From positions 310,001 through 374,000 of the forward strand of contig OU342631.1 of the NCBI GenBank assembly GCA_910589415.1: a DNA stretch of 64,000 nt, written 5' to 3'. The position numbers and the translations under genes are program-made. Numbering within the stretch: position 1 is the stretch's first letter; every line of letters begins with the position of its first letter. This DNA is from Malachius bipustulatus (taxonomy: Eukaryota; Arthropoda; Insecta; Coleoptera; Melyridae). Shown here in pieces: positions 22,330 to 33,448 of this stretch. The notes under the pieces are model-generated. The model searched no databases, was not told the origin of the DNA, and was given only the letters and a program-made list of their open reading frames with translations.

Positions 22330-23735
22330 AACATGACGCAGGGGAAGGTCATGATCTATTCCCGGACTGAGGGCTCCCCGGCTGTGTATCTTTAGACTTG
22401 TCGCCGGCACTCTGGATGACCAGGAAGGGAGGCACCGTCGGATCGGGACAGTCCTTTGTCAGATTCAGGATGTCCAGCTCGCGCTCGTCTTCCAGCCAAG
22501 CGGGCAGTTCCAGCAGCAAGGAGATGTCCATCTCCTGAAACTCTCTGGGAGCGGCGACCACTATCAATCCGGGAGTTACCTGAATGGAAACTCGAAATTG
22601 TCTCATTTTTGTTGCAGAATACGGTCCTTCAGGACACTCAGAACAAATGTGAAGTCTCGTGCACAATTATTATTATTTTGGAAAAAGGGTCGATAACATT
22701 CTGGTTCAAGGTGTTTGACCGTTAATTACAACTCTGGAATTATCGTGGTCCCTCTCTTTTTCTGTAACCAAAATATTAGCAGATCGGCTTTCAAAATTGA
22801 CGGAAAGTAAAATAAGAAAAAACCACCTGATTCAAGCTGAACGCGGCTAAGGAATCCTGTTCTTTATGGAGATGATCCTGACTCGTTCAGGAGGTCCGGA
22901 CGGTTCCGGATAAGGCAACATCTCGTCCAAGGCGCCCATGGATCGCCTCTTCCCGGAAACGGCTGGACCGCAGGATCGAATTGTCGATATTCGACGAAAC
23001 AACCGGGAATACACTCGACGGGAGTCTGCCTGCAGTCCATCTCGTTCCTCAGTTTGTCCTGCCAGTTCGCCAGCCTCCTCAACGTGCTGTGGATGAGAGG
23101 ATGACTGGCCACCGGCAGTTCGCTCATCTCCAATTTGGCAACCTAAAATGAAATCAATTATCATCATCGTCCCCCCAGAATCAGAACCGAGATGCTTTAC
23201 CGATAAGAAGTCCATGATGCGAGTCTCGGTGAGCTTCAGAATGGACAATTTCAGGACCAGCCACGAGTAGGCACGAGCACTTCAACTTCTCCTGGATCAG
23301 GATCTCGTGCAGTGTCGGTCTCAAGATCAGCTCGCTGTTCGTTTGCTCGCTCCTGGGACGCCTCCAGATCGGACGCGTCCATAATGTCGGTCGTCGTATA
23401 GTTTCACAGCTCTCGAAGGGCCTCCACTTCTCTCTCGAGCCAAATATATACAGGTGGTACCTCAATTGGCCACCTGCAACAATTTATTAACGATTATCAT
23501 CGCCCCGTCAAGTCGACATGAACAATAATTATAACGGACCGTCAATTTCGAAATCCGGTCGCCAGCGTGGACAGCTCCTCCAATAAGAGAATCTTCAGGC
23601 AGGCGACGAACTTCAACTGTTGCGCCATTCATTACGTCGACGTGACAGTCGTCCTCGTCGTCCTGCGGCTCCGTTTCCGTCTCGTCCTCGTCTCTATCGC
23701 CAAGAGCATAATGGAGCTTGAGGCTCTTGTGGTTA
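22330..23735 (-). pseudogene. Rabconnectin-3 alpha (DMXL-type) pseudogene fragment, four exon-like blocks
   Basis: The functional protein is the metazoan RAVE-like subunit that promotes V-ATPase assembly. Minus-strand blocks, in order: 23540-23735 (HYALGDRDEDETETEP, LKFVACLKI, EELSTLATGF); 23201-23473 (GQLRYHLYI, LEREVEALREL, LILRPTLHEIL, YSWLVLKLSILKLTETR); 22827-23142 (MSELPVASHPLIHSTLRRLA, ECIPGCFVE, HKEQDSLAAFSLNQ); 22330-22579 (PGLIVVAAPREFQEMDISLL, LPAWLEDERELDI, FLVIQSA). Splice borders survive (GACG|GTCCGT; GCAG|GTGGCC; TCG|GTAAAG; TTAG|GTTGCC; CAG|GTGGTT; CAG|GTAACT) in compatible phases, so this is a genomic, not processed, copy. Frame is lost by a TA insertion near 23434, one-base changes near 23330, 23265, 22945 and 22395, and a TGA after EALREL. 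Sequencing error could explain some indels but not the substitution-type stop. Confidence 0.8.
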
Positions 23736-23759
23736 TATTAAATATAAATTAAAAGGTAG

Positions 23760-25860
23760 GTTACACTACAAGGTATATGGAAATTCTGAGCCCCGTATAT
23801 TTTCCTGCAATCATAACTGTCTGCTGATGGAGCTGGGTGCATTTTTTGTCCAGAAAATCCCAGTAACAGGTAAGTATTGATAGAGGACCATAATGAGTTT
23901 AAAAAATTTAGAAAGTTACCTGCTTTAGGTAGGCGAATAAGTAGAAAGCCCTCTTTTTATTGTTAAAACATCCTCTAACGCAGCAAAAGATTACCGTTTT
24001 TAAAAATACGCGGACTTAATAACAAACCTTACAAGATAAATAATATTACGCAGATTATATCGTCGCTGTCAGTACGAAGGGGCCTATCTTCTTAATAATT
24101 TATTTACAGAAAAAGTCCAATCTTTTCTTTCAAAAAAGATTATGTCTCAATGTTCTAAGTATACTTTTGTGCTATAAGTATATGAAAAATAGGTTCTGAT
24201 AATGAATTATATCTCGTGCTACAGACAAAATGAACCGTAGAGTTTTCTTCAAAACGTTCTCCTGAAAAGTTGTTAAATCAGAGATAGGCCATTTCGTAAT
24301 GACAGCGACAATATGACGTCATCGCAAGTTATTCGACGTCACGGGATCTCTTACTGTCACTTTCCCATTCGATCTGACAGAATGCGAGTATACTTAATAA
24401 TTGCAACAAATGCTTTCTAAAATATTTTCCTCACTTAAATATACAGGTCCAGTTTTTCCAGAAGAAGCTTTCATTTTTATAATCCAGTTTTCTTAACGTG
24501 GAAAGACTTTTCCAGGAATAAGGAGAAGACATTTATATAATAATAATGATATTTTTGTTAATAATTTTAACATTAAAAGCACTCCAGCCATCATCTGCTG
24601 GATCGTGCACCGCAGACGCCGTCGCCTATTGGTTGAGATGCTGCAGACGTGTATACAGACCTATAGCTACGATCCACCGAAGTGGTAGGTCACGTAACTG
24701 GGTCGTGCACCCTTCAAGGGGAAAGCCGAAAACAAAGGATCTCTCTAAAAAAAAATTAAAAAAACAAAATTTTTATGATTAATTAGTTTCAAGTGAAGAA
24801 GCAGACGTTTTAAAGAAAAACTCCAAGAGTCAGAAGGAGATTTTATCCTTCTACAGAGGATTGGCTCTCTTATTTTCAAAAATTACGGAAAAAATTTACA
24901 CATATTCTTGAGACAAAAATTAGCAACTTATTAACTATTTCTTATAAACTTTTTCTTCAAAATGATCCTTCTCTTGTAAAAAATATCAAGACAAAGAATT
25001 CATAGACCTTCATTTGATGCTTTGACTGAGAAGTAAGAGTTTATAACAGAGAAACTCCAAGAAACAAAAAATACTTATTTTTATCAAATGCCTGATTTTT
25101 CAGAGTTTTTTGGGCAACAAATAAGCGGCCCATTATTTGAGGTTTCCCTCTTCGAAGAGGGCCCGGTCACGTGAACTTCTTCATCACTTAACAAAATGCC
25201 CAATAATAACGTACCAAACTAAATAAGTATAAACAGTAGAGAAGATAACAGAAACTCAGTAACTCAAAAGATTTGTATTATGTATCCGCTTATCCACCTT
25301 CTAAGCGTGTTATACTTCTATTGCATTTTTTCTTGGGCTTTGTATTCATAATTTTGATAAATCCATCATTGTGATTAGAACTGCTTTTAAACCAATACAC
25401 AGACATAATGTGGTTCCTAAAACATTTTTTTCGCATTCAGAAAGAGTTTTTCCGATTTATTATTTAAAATAATTTTTACTATGTACAATAAACTTACAAG
25501 AGTAGCATGTAAACAGCATTGCGCTTACCTTTCAAAAAGTCAACAAATATGCAAAAGTTGTACGTTATACTGTTATTAATTGGTTAAATTATTATAAATT
25601 ATATTTCTAAGTACTTTAAAGGTAAAGTTTTATGTAAACTTTATTATTAGTTTGATAAAATATACTTAAATCAAATAAATCAAATTTTACACAATTACAA
25701 AACTATACGTCAAATTATGTCAAAAAGAGAATTTAGGCAAACTCAGATCTAAAGGCAGCTTCATTTTAGTTTGGAAATCGTCCGCAATGCGCTATGCGCT
25801 ACCGGAATGCGCGTGAACAGTGTACCCATTTTCGTCCGTCGATCTGCCGGTCTCTTATAG
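23760..25860. other. 2.1 kb without recognised genes
   Basis: AT-rich. A GC-richer island at about 24580-24730 has an open frame but no recognisable domain (it includes SCTADAVAYWLRCCRR in one frame). Nothing else supported. Confidence 0.5.
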
Positions 25861-25865
25861 TATGT

Positions 25866-26526
25866 TGTCTCTGGTTAGAACTATTTAAAGGACCACTACA
25901 GGAATATCCTAAACCATTGAAGATACGAGGTCGCTTAAATTAGAGATAAGTTGCGCTATTTATGGCCATCTCGAATCCATCAAAACATTCAAGATATCTG
26001 TGACCGTTCCTGAAATATCCTGAAAAATCTGAAAAATCGTGAAATCTTATTTTTGCCATATCTTTCTCACAATTAGAAATTAATAAATAATTTTTCGTAG
26101 GCTTACATAAGCCGTTATGAGCTATTCATCTGACGTTTCAAAAAATTTCAAAGCAGACTAGATCCCAGAGTTTTCATAGTCAACTTTCGTTTTTCTTATG
26201 GCCGCCATATTATTTTTTTATGTCGTTCGATAAGAAAAAAATAATGTAAACCAAAAATTAATAAACTTTGAAAAATAAATTTAAAAAATTTTTGTTCTTT
26301 TTTTTCTAAAAAAGACAACTTTTTAGACCGAATATCATAGAAAAATTAACAAACTATAAGTTAAGCAGCATGACTTCATATTGACCTATTACAGCGAAAA
26401 ATTTTCTGTTTTTCTTTGAAAAAAGAAGAATAAAAATTTTACAATTTTTTTTTTTCTGAAGTTTATTAATTTTTGGTTTTTATTATTTTTTTTTCATCGA
26501 ACGACATAAAAAAATAATATGGCGTC
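25866..26526. repeat. Palindromic GGCGGCCAT repeat family, copy B
   Basis: Same family as 11418-12175 in inverse orientation. The flank (TAGAACTATTTAAAGGACCAC, TTGAAGATACGAGGTCG, TGACCGTTCCTGAAATATC) comes first, then the palindrome with GGCCGCCATATTATTTTTTT and its complement. It is cut off inside the second arm at 26526. Confidence 0.8.
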
Positions 26527-26654
26527 GACTTTTTAAACTTAATCGTACCATATAAAGTTAATAATAATTAGTTTATTTGGCGTTAGTATTCGATCTACAA
26601 GAACTGCTGTTGAACAATGTGTTGTGGTCTGTACAATTGTAATAGCGATAACAT

Positions 26655-28913
26655 ATATCCCATTTCAGACGTTTTTGGATTCAAGTTGGCTGTGATATTT
26701 TTTCTTCAAGTTGGATACCCTGGACAGTCGATTTGAGCTAAAAAAGTTCAAATGACTTCCCACTTCACTCATATGCCATTAGGATTAATTTCTTACCTAA
26801 TAAAAATATGTTTGACGTATGAAAACAATAATTCAATAATATACGATTGTTGTTATTTTTTAGTAAAAAATATTTAATTATTAGACGTTCAGTAACTTCA
26901 TTCAAAAAGTTCTGTCAGATTTTCAGCATCTTATTTCAATCCTTTTAAAATTGAAAAGAACTTAAATCTCCTTTGAATACTACATTATTATATTATAATG
27001 CCAAAAGTAATTGAAAAAAAAACTTGTGTGGCACAGTGTCTACCGAAAACCAACACAATAAGAGATCGTTATTTACACAAGAACTCCAATCAACACCCAG
27101 CCCAAAAACAAGCTCTGTAATACAAACCCCGGTGAATCGTACTTCCCGAATTTGTGAAACTCAGTCCTACCTCGAAGAAGATGAGCTCTACACCATGCAT
27201 GAATGCTTTGCTTCAGGATGACCACGCCGTGTGCTACGAAAAGACGAAAATTTTGTCTACTACGTCCTACGTCACACTATTGCATCCATGCATCTGACTC
27301 TATACTGTGCATATACTGTTTTATAATAAATTGAAATCCAGAAAATATAAAGGTGGAGTAACCAATAACCATCCTTAAATTAAACCGATTGGATTCAGAA
27401 AATTTATAGTTCTACCCAAATATAATTTTTATTCATATATTTTAGGCAGCCTCAGTATCAAACGACAATAACGAGATAAGAATTTGTCATAACTCATCCT
27501 CAACCGAGTTAGCAAGACTTTCCTCAACTAGCAAAAAAATCCTCCAACTCCCTACAATAAATTGAAAATGAAGAAAAACTTATTGGCAACCTACAAAGAT
27601 CATGAGGCTCATTCCATCTGCTTTCTTCAAAATTTGAATTAAATTACTTAGTTGATAAAGGAATAAAGACTACCCCTACTTATTCTTCAAATGTTCTTGT
27701 GAAAATTAGGCATTTCAAGAGTCGGCGACATGACATATGATATATGTTCCTGAATTTCACCACATGACGTGAAAGAGAGAGAAGTCCAGCGCACTTTAAG
27801 TTATTTAAGACAATAGAGAACAAATCAAAGATCATAAATGTAAATGTGATTGAGTTTTTTATTATATTATTATTAAATAACTTTTATTTTGAGCGCGGCG
27901 GTTTAGGTCACTGACTATAATTATTGAGCCGTTGACGCTGCCACCGTCTGGGTTCAAATCCCAGCTCGGCATGGTTATTTCTCGGTAATTTAACTATGTA
28001 TTTATAAATTTAAAATTTGTGTCTGGCCAAATTAACTAGTTCTGAGAGCCAAATTACTAGATTGGAATGACTAGGTCTTATCTACACGGTTAAGACCAAT
28101 GCTCCCTCTTAAAAAAAAACTTTGATATTGGAAAATTGAAGTCAGTTGAAAAAATTTGTTGAAATAGCCTTTTATAAATCTTTATCTTCGAATCTAAACC
28201 AACTCAATAAAATTTGAGAGTAAAATCAAGAAGTATCGCGAGCAAAAAAATCCGAAATAATATTATGTAGATTTTTATAAATAATGTTGTAACCGCTAGC
28301 CTTTAAATTACTTCTCTGGATAACATTTCTTAATTTTCTAGTTGAATATTTCTTGTTCAATAACTATAAAAGCATTGTAGAAGTGTAGAACTGTAGAGTG
28401 TAGAAATATAGCTTACCTTATAATATATGAATCTTATTTTAACCGTTAAACAAGAAATTTTAATGACAATGAACATAACTTGTATTTTTATCTTTTATTA
28501 CTAAATTTAAAACAAACAATAAATTATGATAATTTTTATATTTCGTATTTTTTTGGATAAAAATTAAAGTTTTGAAATACAGAAAACATATTTAAAGGAA
28601 TCGTTAATAATTTCACATATATTAGTTGAAAAAAATCGATCAAGAAATAAATCCTCCTTGTCTGATTTTACACAAAAATAAATATTTCCCCGAATATTAG
28701 TATTAAGTACCTACTTTAGATAATATATTCCTGTTTTGGCAACGCAGCGTAGGTGAAATTTAAAACAAAGTCAAATTTGATTAGAAACATCCATAACCTT
28801 AAAAAATTTAGCTTGTCAAAGGTAGTTCAAAACTCAGCTTTTGGAAAGGTACCAACATAATTCGAATTTTCCATAGCCAACTCTGAATTCAAAAACGTCT
28901 GAAATGGGATATA
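26655..28913. mobile_element. ATCCCATTTCAGACG-ended element (2.26 kb)
   Basis: Left end ATCCCATTTCAGACGTTTTT and right end (reverse complement) ATCCCATTTCAGACGTTTTT, continuing GAATTCA and AGTTGGCT. It contains an unrecognised 65-codon frame at 27024-27221 (NKRSLFTQELQSTPSPKTSS) and, near 27480, another short coding-like stretch (SSSTELARLSSTSKKILQL). A SINE at 27892-28113 is inserted. It could be a degenerate autonomous DNA transposon, but the superfamily is not evident. Confidence 0.65.
27892..28113 (+). mobile_element. tRNA-derived SINE
   Basis: The head GAGCGCGGCGGTTTAGGTCA to CTGGGTTCAAATCCCAGCTC resembles a tRNA. The B-box-like GGTTCAAATCCC sits in a small stem (CTGGG...CCCAG), and an A-box-like TTAGGTCACTG lies about 45 bp before it. 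A unique body follows, ending in an A run (28104-28113). This is the layout of pol III SINEs. The tRNA fold is not intact enough to call a functional tRNA. Confidence 0.65.
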
Positions 28914-28998
28914 CATGCAGCGACATTATAAGACCGATAAAATGTTATGTGGTTTTTCGTTTTCCGAGTGAATCAATGTTAAGAAAGGCAGGGCAGAA

Positions 28999-29058
28999 CG
29001 CGTGCATGTTCTCAAGACAAAATAAATAAATTTATTTTGTCTTGAGAACATGCACGCG
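28999..29058. repeat. Perfect 60-bp hairpin
   Basis: Two 28-bp arms (28999-29026 and 29031-29058; arm begins CGCGTGCATGTTCTCAAGAC) are exact reverse complements with a 4-base TAAA loop. It lies between inverted-repeat elements and is not obviously the terminus of one. Confidence 0.85.
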
Positions 29059-29174
29059 ATGCCAGAGTGTGTTCACAAACATTTCAATAATAGAATAAGT
29101 GGTTATGTTCGTAATCTCCAACACGAACTGTTACGATATACAGGAACAGGATGCACCGCATATATCCTCTCTAT

Positions 29175-29359
29175 ACAGGTTGATCCCGAAATGGCGGACA
29201 CGGAATACAGGGTGTTGTAGAGGATGTTCAGAAAGACTGTAAATTTAAAACAAAAATGGGTTTCTCGGCTCCGTTACCGATATATAGGGTGTCCTTTTTC
29301 TAAAATTTAAATCCAAATGACCTCAAAAATTTAAATTTTGGTCAATTTTAAACAACCTC
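29175..29359. mobile_element. Truncated TA-flanked element end
   Basis: It begins CAGGTTGATCCCGAAATGGC after TA, with internal CAGGGTG and TAGGGTGTCC words typical of the short elements in this window. It stops where the CCCAGGCAGCAA-ended element begins. Confidence 0.55.
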
Positions 29360-31128
29360 CCCAGGCAGCAAGGAATGTTCACTGAATGTTCCCTAAATGT
29401 TCACCGAACATTAAACATTGCTCTAATGTTAAACAGACTTTCCGAATATTCAGGCAACGTTCAGATTCTAATGTTCGTTTTCAGACCTTGAATAAACATT
29501 CACTGAACATTAGATACTGAACATTCAAAATGCAATGTTTAATTAACATTCATACAATGTTTAAGATGAAATGTTTATTGCAAGCAATTACATACAGGTA
29601 CACTGACATCAGGTAAATAACATATACCAAAAAAAATTGGAAAATTACATGCTGAAACGAAAATATTTATTTGGCTTAAAAATTGATAAAAACCAGAATT
29701 AAATTATGTATTACAACGAGGTGTTGCGCGCGCAATTCTCTTGTCTATTGCATTCCCAGTATATTCTCTTGTCTTGTGTCTTGTGTTGTGTCCAAGTCCG
29801 CTAGTCTTGGCATTTCATCTTGTTTTTCTAAACTATGAATATACCTATGTATAGGTATAAAAGTCACAATAAATAATTATCAGCAAGCTAAGTATTTTAT
29901 GCTTGTCTGGTCGGAGAGAGAAGGTGCAGAGAGAGAGTGATGCAAACTAATCTAATTCTTCATCCCAGGTATTATAGGTATAGGTAGGTATTATGATGTA
30001 GACAGGAAGAAGAAAAACAACACGGAAGAGCAAATGTGACCTTATTATAATAATAATAATAATTTATATTGTTCACTGATGGATTGATAAATGAAATACA
30101 CCTATACTATGATTTTTATAAGAAGGCAAGAGTCTGGGCGTGAACTACGCATCTTGCCGGTTTTAATTGTTCCACCCATTGAACTGATAAACGCTGTTCC
30201 ACCATAACAGACTAGAAATAACATCAGTGGCGCCGCGCACATAATAAAAAATATTTTATATTTTTAATATATTTTAAATGTTTAGGTATAAATGATAAGT
30301 CAATTTATCAATCTTCAATTAAAAAATCAATATGGACATCTACGTTTAGTATTCCAATTTATATGAATTAGTCTCGGTTAAATTATTTCGAATTTATTCA
30401 AGATAAGGTACCTATGCGGAAAAAAAACTAAAATAGTAGATGTGTACTTATTTTACTGGCAAGCAATATATCAATAACAAATTAATAACAATAATATATT
30501 AATCAATAAAACACATGATAACAAGAACATCGGTACCTACACACGACACGATGACAGAAACCACCTATTTTAAATAAATATACGACACGAGCTAAACAGT
30601 ACACACCACTGACTTTTTACCTGTTCGATGAACGGCGGAGTTACTCTAATCAGCCTTATCTGGTTGGTTGTTTTTTTTACGCGGACACCGACTAACATTG
30701 TTGATATTGGACAATAAACATTTATGGATTCGGAGCCCAATCTGCGCACCAACCAATTCTCGTCAAACTCTCGCCTTCCTATAGTATTCATGCTGTACAT
30801 AGTAAGTATTATTTTTTTCAGCTCCATAGTCCATATAGGTAATACAATTCTTAGTGATGATCAGTTTGATAAAAAAAACAAACATTCACTCAACATTTAA
30901 AACTAATATTCATTGAATGTTTACGAATCTGTCGTTTTTCACATTGGCTGAATGTTCATTTTTGAATGTTCAGTAAACATTCATTTATAAATGTTCACTA
31001 AAGCTTAAATCTGAACATTCACTGAACATTTAAAACTAACCTTCATTGAATGTTCACGAATCTGTCGTTTCTAACATTGGCTGAATGTTCATTTTTAACA
31101 TTCAGTGAATGTTCGATTGCTGCCTGGG
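29360..31128. mobile_element. CCCAGGCAGCAA-ended element with ATGTTC subterminal repeats (1.77 kb)
   Basis: Ends CCCAGGCAGCAA and TTGCTGCCTGGG. About 220 bp inside each end is filled with degenerate copies of a unit like AATGTTCACTGAATGTTC in both orientations (29372-29580 and 30880-31116). Subterminal arrays are typical of several DNA transposon superfamilies. No known transposase is visible; an exon-like frame lies at 30621-30827. No target duplication is evident. Confidence 0.72.
30621..30827 (-). CDS. Exon-like frame inside the ATGTTC element (unrecognised)
   Basis: An ATG-initiated frame of exactly 69 codons (MELKKIILTMYSMN ... VTPPFIEQ) ends at a textbook donor, GAACAG|GTAAAAAG, in phase 0. 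I do not recognise the protein; NWLVRRLGSESINVY and STMLVGVRV look like ordinary coding sequence. It could be the first exon of the element's own transposase gene or a captured host exon. No partner exon was located. Confidence 0.35.
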
Positions 31129-31129
31129 T

Positions 31130-31565
31130 CCACTGGCAAAGCACATGATTTGACATAATTATTACGATAGTGTTTGCTTTTTATTTTTTTTATTTATCGG
31201 GAACGGAATTATAGGCATTCAAAGTTTACCTATTCTCTGTGTTCAACAAAAATTTTCAATGTGGCATCGTTGTTCGAATTCGAGATTTTGGATAATATTA
31301 TGGAATTGTATCCGCGCAACGATTGTTGTTTTAAGCTTTGTTGCGCTTTCATTTCATATTGTGTCCATGGTAACATCTATCTGGGTATTGTAGATCTACA
31401 CATTATTTTTCTCCCTGAAGAAGAATATCCAGTACAGTGTTATTGTGATTTTATTTTCTACAAAAGTGGTCATATTATCTTCTTAAGGGAGCCATACTGG
31501 AGAAAACAGTAAATAAAACTTAGAATCTTTAATCTACAATAGATGCTGTGGTGCTGTTCTGTCCG
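31130..31565. other. Sequence without recognised features
   Basis: A 112-codon open frame (31174-31512) has no recognisable domain and strongly biased composition. Treated as non-coding. Confidence 0.45.
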
Positions 31566-31569
31566 CCAA

Positions 31570-31960
31570 GGGTCGGTTTAAAATTAGAGAAAAGATGCGC
31601 AATTTTGTGGCCATCTCGAATCCATCAAGCGATACACAAGATATCTGTGACCGTTCCTGAAATATCTTTAAAAAACTGAAAAATTGAGTTTTCTTATTTT
31701 CATCATATACATATTATTGTTTATGATTGGAAATTAATGAAAAATTTTTCGTAAGCTATATTATAAGATCTACCCATCTGATGTTTCAAAAATTTTCTAA
31801 GCTAACTAGATCTCAGAGTTTTCATAGTCAACTTTTGATTTTCTAGTGACCGCCATATTGTTTTTTATGTCATTCGGTATGAAAAAAATAATGGAAACCA
31901 AAATTTAATGAATTAAAAAAAATAAATTTCAAAAATTTTTGTTTTTTATCGAAGGATTTC
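31570..31960. repeat. Palindromic GGCGGCCAT repeat family, copy C
   Basis: Same flank as copy B (GTGGCCATCTCGAATCCATC, TGTGACCGTTCCTGAAATAT, TAGATCTCAGAGTTTTCATA) and the start of the palindrome arm (GTGACCGCCATATTG). The second arm is missing. Confidence 0.78.
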
Positions 31961-32032
31961 CTTTTAGGGCCCTTTGAAATATAATATGTTTAAAAAAAAT
32001 TATGAAATAATTAAAAGGCGAAAAACTTTAAT

Positions 32033-32215
32033 TGTGAATCCAACTAGGAAGAAGGGTTTGTCGCCCAAGTTTATGCCATCCTGGGAAGTTTAACACCATC
32101 ATCAAAAAGATAAATGACGTAGCATGTTGGATTCAGCGAAGCGGTGCCCCTAAAGTGCAAGATGAAGGTAGTTCACCTGAATTATCTAGCACCCTACTAT
32201 GGAGACAGCGAATAA
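32033..32215 (+). pseudogene. Gypsy integrase C-terminal fragment
   Basis: Across frameshifts the sequence reads NPTRKKGLSPKFMPSWE, then IIKKINDVACWIQRS, then KVVHLNYLAPYYGDSE-stop. These are the conserved last 60 residues of mdg1-like Gypsy polyproteins (PxWEGP, VYRIQ, KVVHxxRLAPY). One stop after WEV and at least two frameshifts make it dead. Confidence 0.8.
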
Positions 32216-32519
32216 GTTTCGAGCGGGGCGCTCGAAAATAGAAGGGGGACGGGACAGTATAACAATACATCACTCGCGAAAAATTATTCCAGTTTCATAT
32301 TTCTTGTTTGTTGACATTCTCGATGATGGTTCAGCCATTCATGGAAATGTCATCTTCGCGACGGTTATTGTGACATGACAAAGGAGTGACACGACAAGTC
32401 CAGGCCAGTGCAGGAGAGTCTACTAAATGCCAGATTGGTTCCGCATTTTACGCATGTTCGAGATTGAACATTAGTTCTCCATGAGCTATCAGACATTTCT
32501 GGTATCCACGGCCAATGGA

Positions 32520-32525
32520 TATAAA
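32520..32525 (+). promoter_or_regulatory. Probable LTR TATA box
   Basis: TATAAA within GGATATAAAGGAGG, in the presumed U3 of the Gypsy LTR and about 30 bp before a TTAGTT initiator-like stretch. Confidence 0.45.
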
Positions 32526-32634
32526 GGAGGAGCTGTCGGCACTCGAGGAGTTAGTTGTATCTTTTGAATGTGGAAGCTGAAGTATCACAGAGTGAGGAAG
32601 AGACAGAGTAGTCAGTTGTAGCCAGTGGTATTGT

Positions 32635-32920
32635 CACAGAATAGATACAATCAGAAGCTATAAACTCGCCGGCGGTGCCTTTTTGATCTTTTAGAGACAA
32701 GCCACAGAATAGAACACCTCTATAGCGGCCATTGGTTCAGAGTAGAAACGCAGGCCCGCCACCAGCCCGCCACAGAATATAGGTACAATACTATTCTGTG
32801 GGCCCACATTCAAAACTAATGAAAGCTCATCTAAAATCATGGCGGATCACTATGCGCCGAGTAGATACGCGAACTCGGTATTTTTATTGAAGTTTATATT
32901 CTGATTGTACCTATTCTGTG
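32635..32920. mobile_element. CACAGAATAG-ended MITE with 7-bp target duplication
   Basis: Ends CACAGAATAGATACAATCAG and (reverse-complemented) CACAGAATAGGTACAATCAG. The direct repeat GTATTGT flanks it on both sides (32628-32634 and 32921-32927). CACAGAATAG also occurs inside (near 32703, 32771 and, inverted, 32793). Inserted in the Gypsy LTR. 286 bp, non-coding. Confidence 0.85.
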
Positions 32921-33347
32921 GTATTGTTTAGTGAAGTGTGAAATAGAAGACAGAGTGACATATAGGGGTGAAAGAGAATTTAGTTGTGTAATATATCGGT
33001 GTGGAAATGAGAGGACAGCTGATTATTTAGATTTAGAGGTTATAAGTTTATAACCTTCAGTTTCAGGCTACCAGTAGCTTACTCATGGAATAACTGGCAG
33101 TTAAACTTACTGAAAGTTTACAGCAGGTTAGAGTGCATGGCTACCGCCGATTGAAAAACCCAATTTTGACGTTTACCGTCAGTTTCAGTGTAACTAATAA
33201 AACTGTTGGCTGAACACCGTCGATTGAAAATCCGGCCCTTTAGATTTTTTTTTATTTGTTGAACGTTTCGAGATGCTTTATTCAATTTTTTTTTTTTTTG
33301 AACACGAAACAAGTATGAAAATAATATCGGTGTATTATCTACTTATA

Positions 33348-33353
33348 TTTATT
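33348..33353 (-). terminator. Candidate poly(A) signal of the lectin gene
   Basis: AATAAA on the minus strand about 95 bp downstream of the lectin stop codon, inside a run of overlapping ATAAAT units. Plausible, not decisive. Confidence 0.4.
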
Positions 33354-33448
33354 TATTTATCAACTAATTATTTACTTTATGTTACATCTACCTAAAATAA
33401 ATTAACACAAGCTGCATAATTTAATCAGTCCACAGCATGTCCTCCAAA

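Larger units (their letters stand above)
32033..33050 (+). mobile_element. 3' end of a Gypsy-type LTR retrotransposon
   Basis: Order: end of pol (32033-32215), a polypurine tract GAAGGGGGACGGGACAG at about 32239-32255, then probable 3' LTR sequence with a TATA box (32520) and GC-richer body, split by a MITE. The 5' portion is absent. The LTR right end near 33050 is a guess because no second LTR is available for comparison. Confidence 0.7.

Noticed and set aside
22456..22725. Plus-strand 89-codon frame
   Set aside because: Shadow of the minus-strand DMXL exon block.
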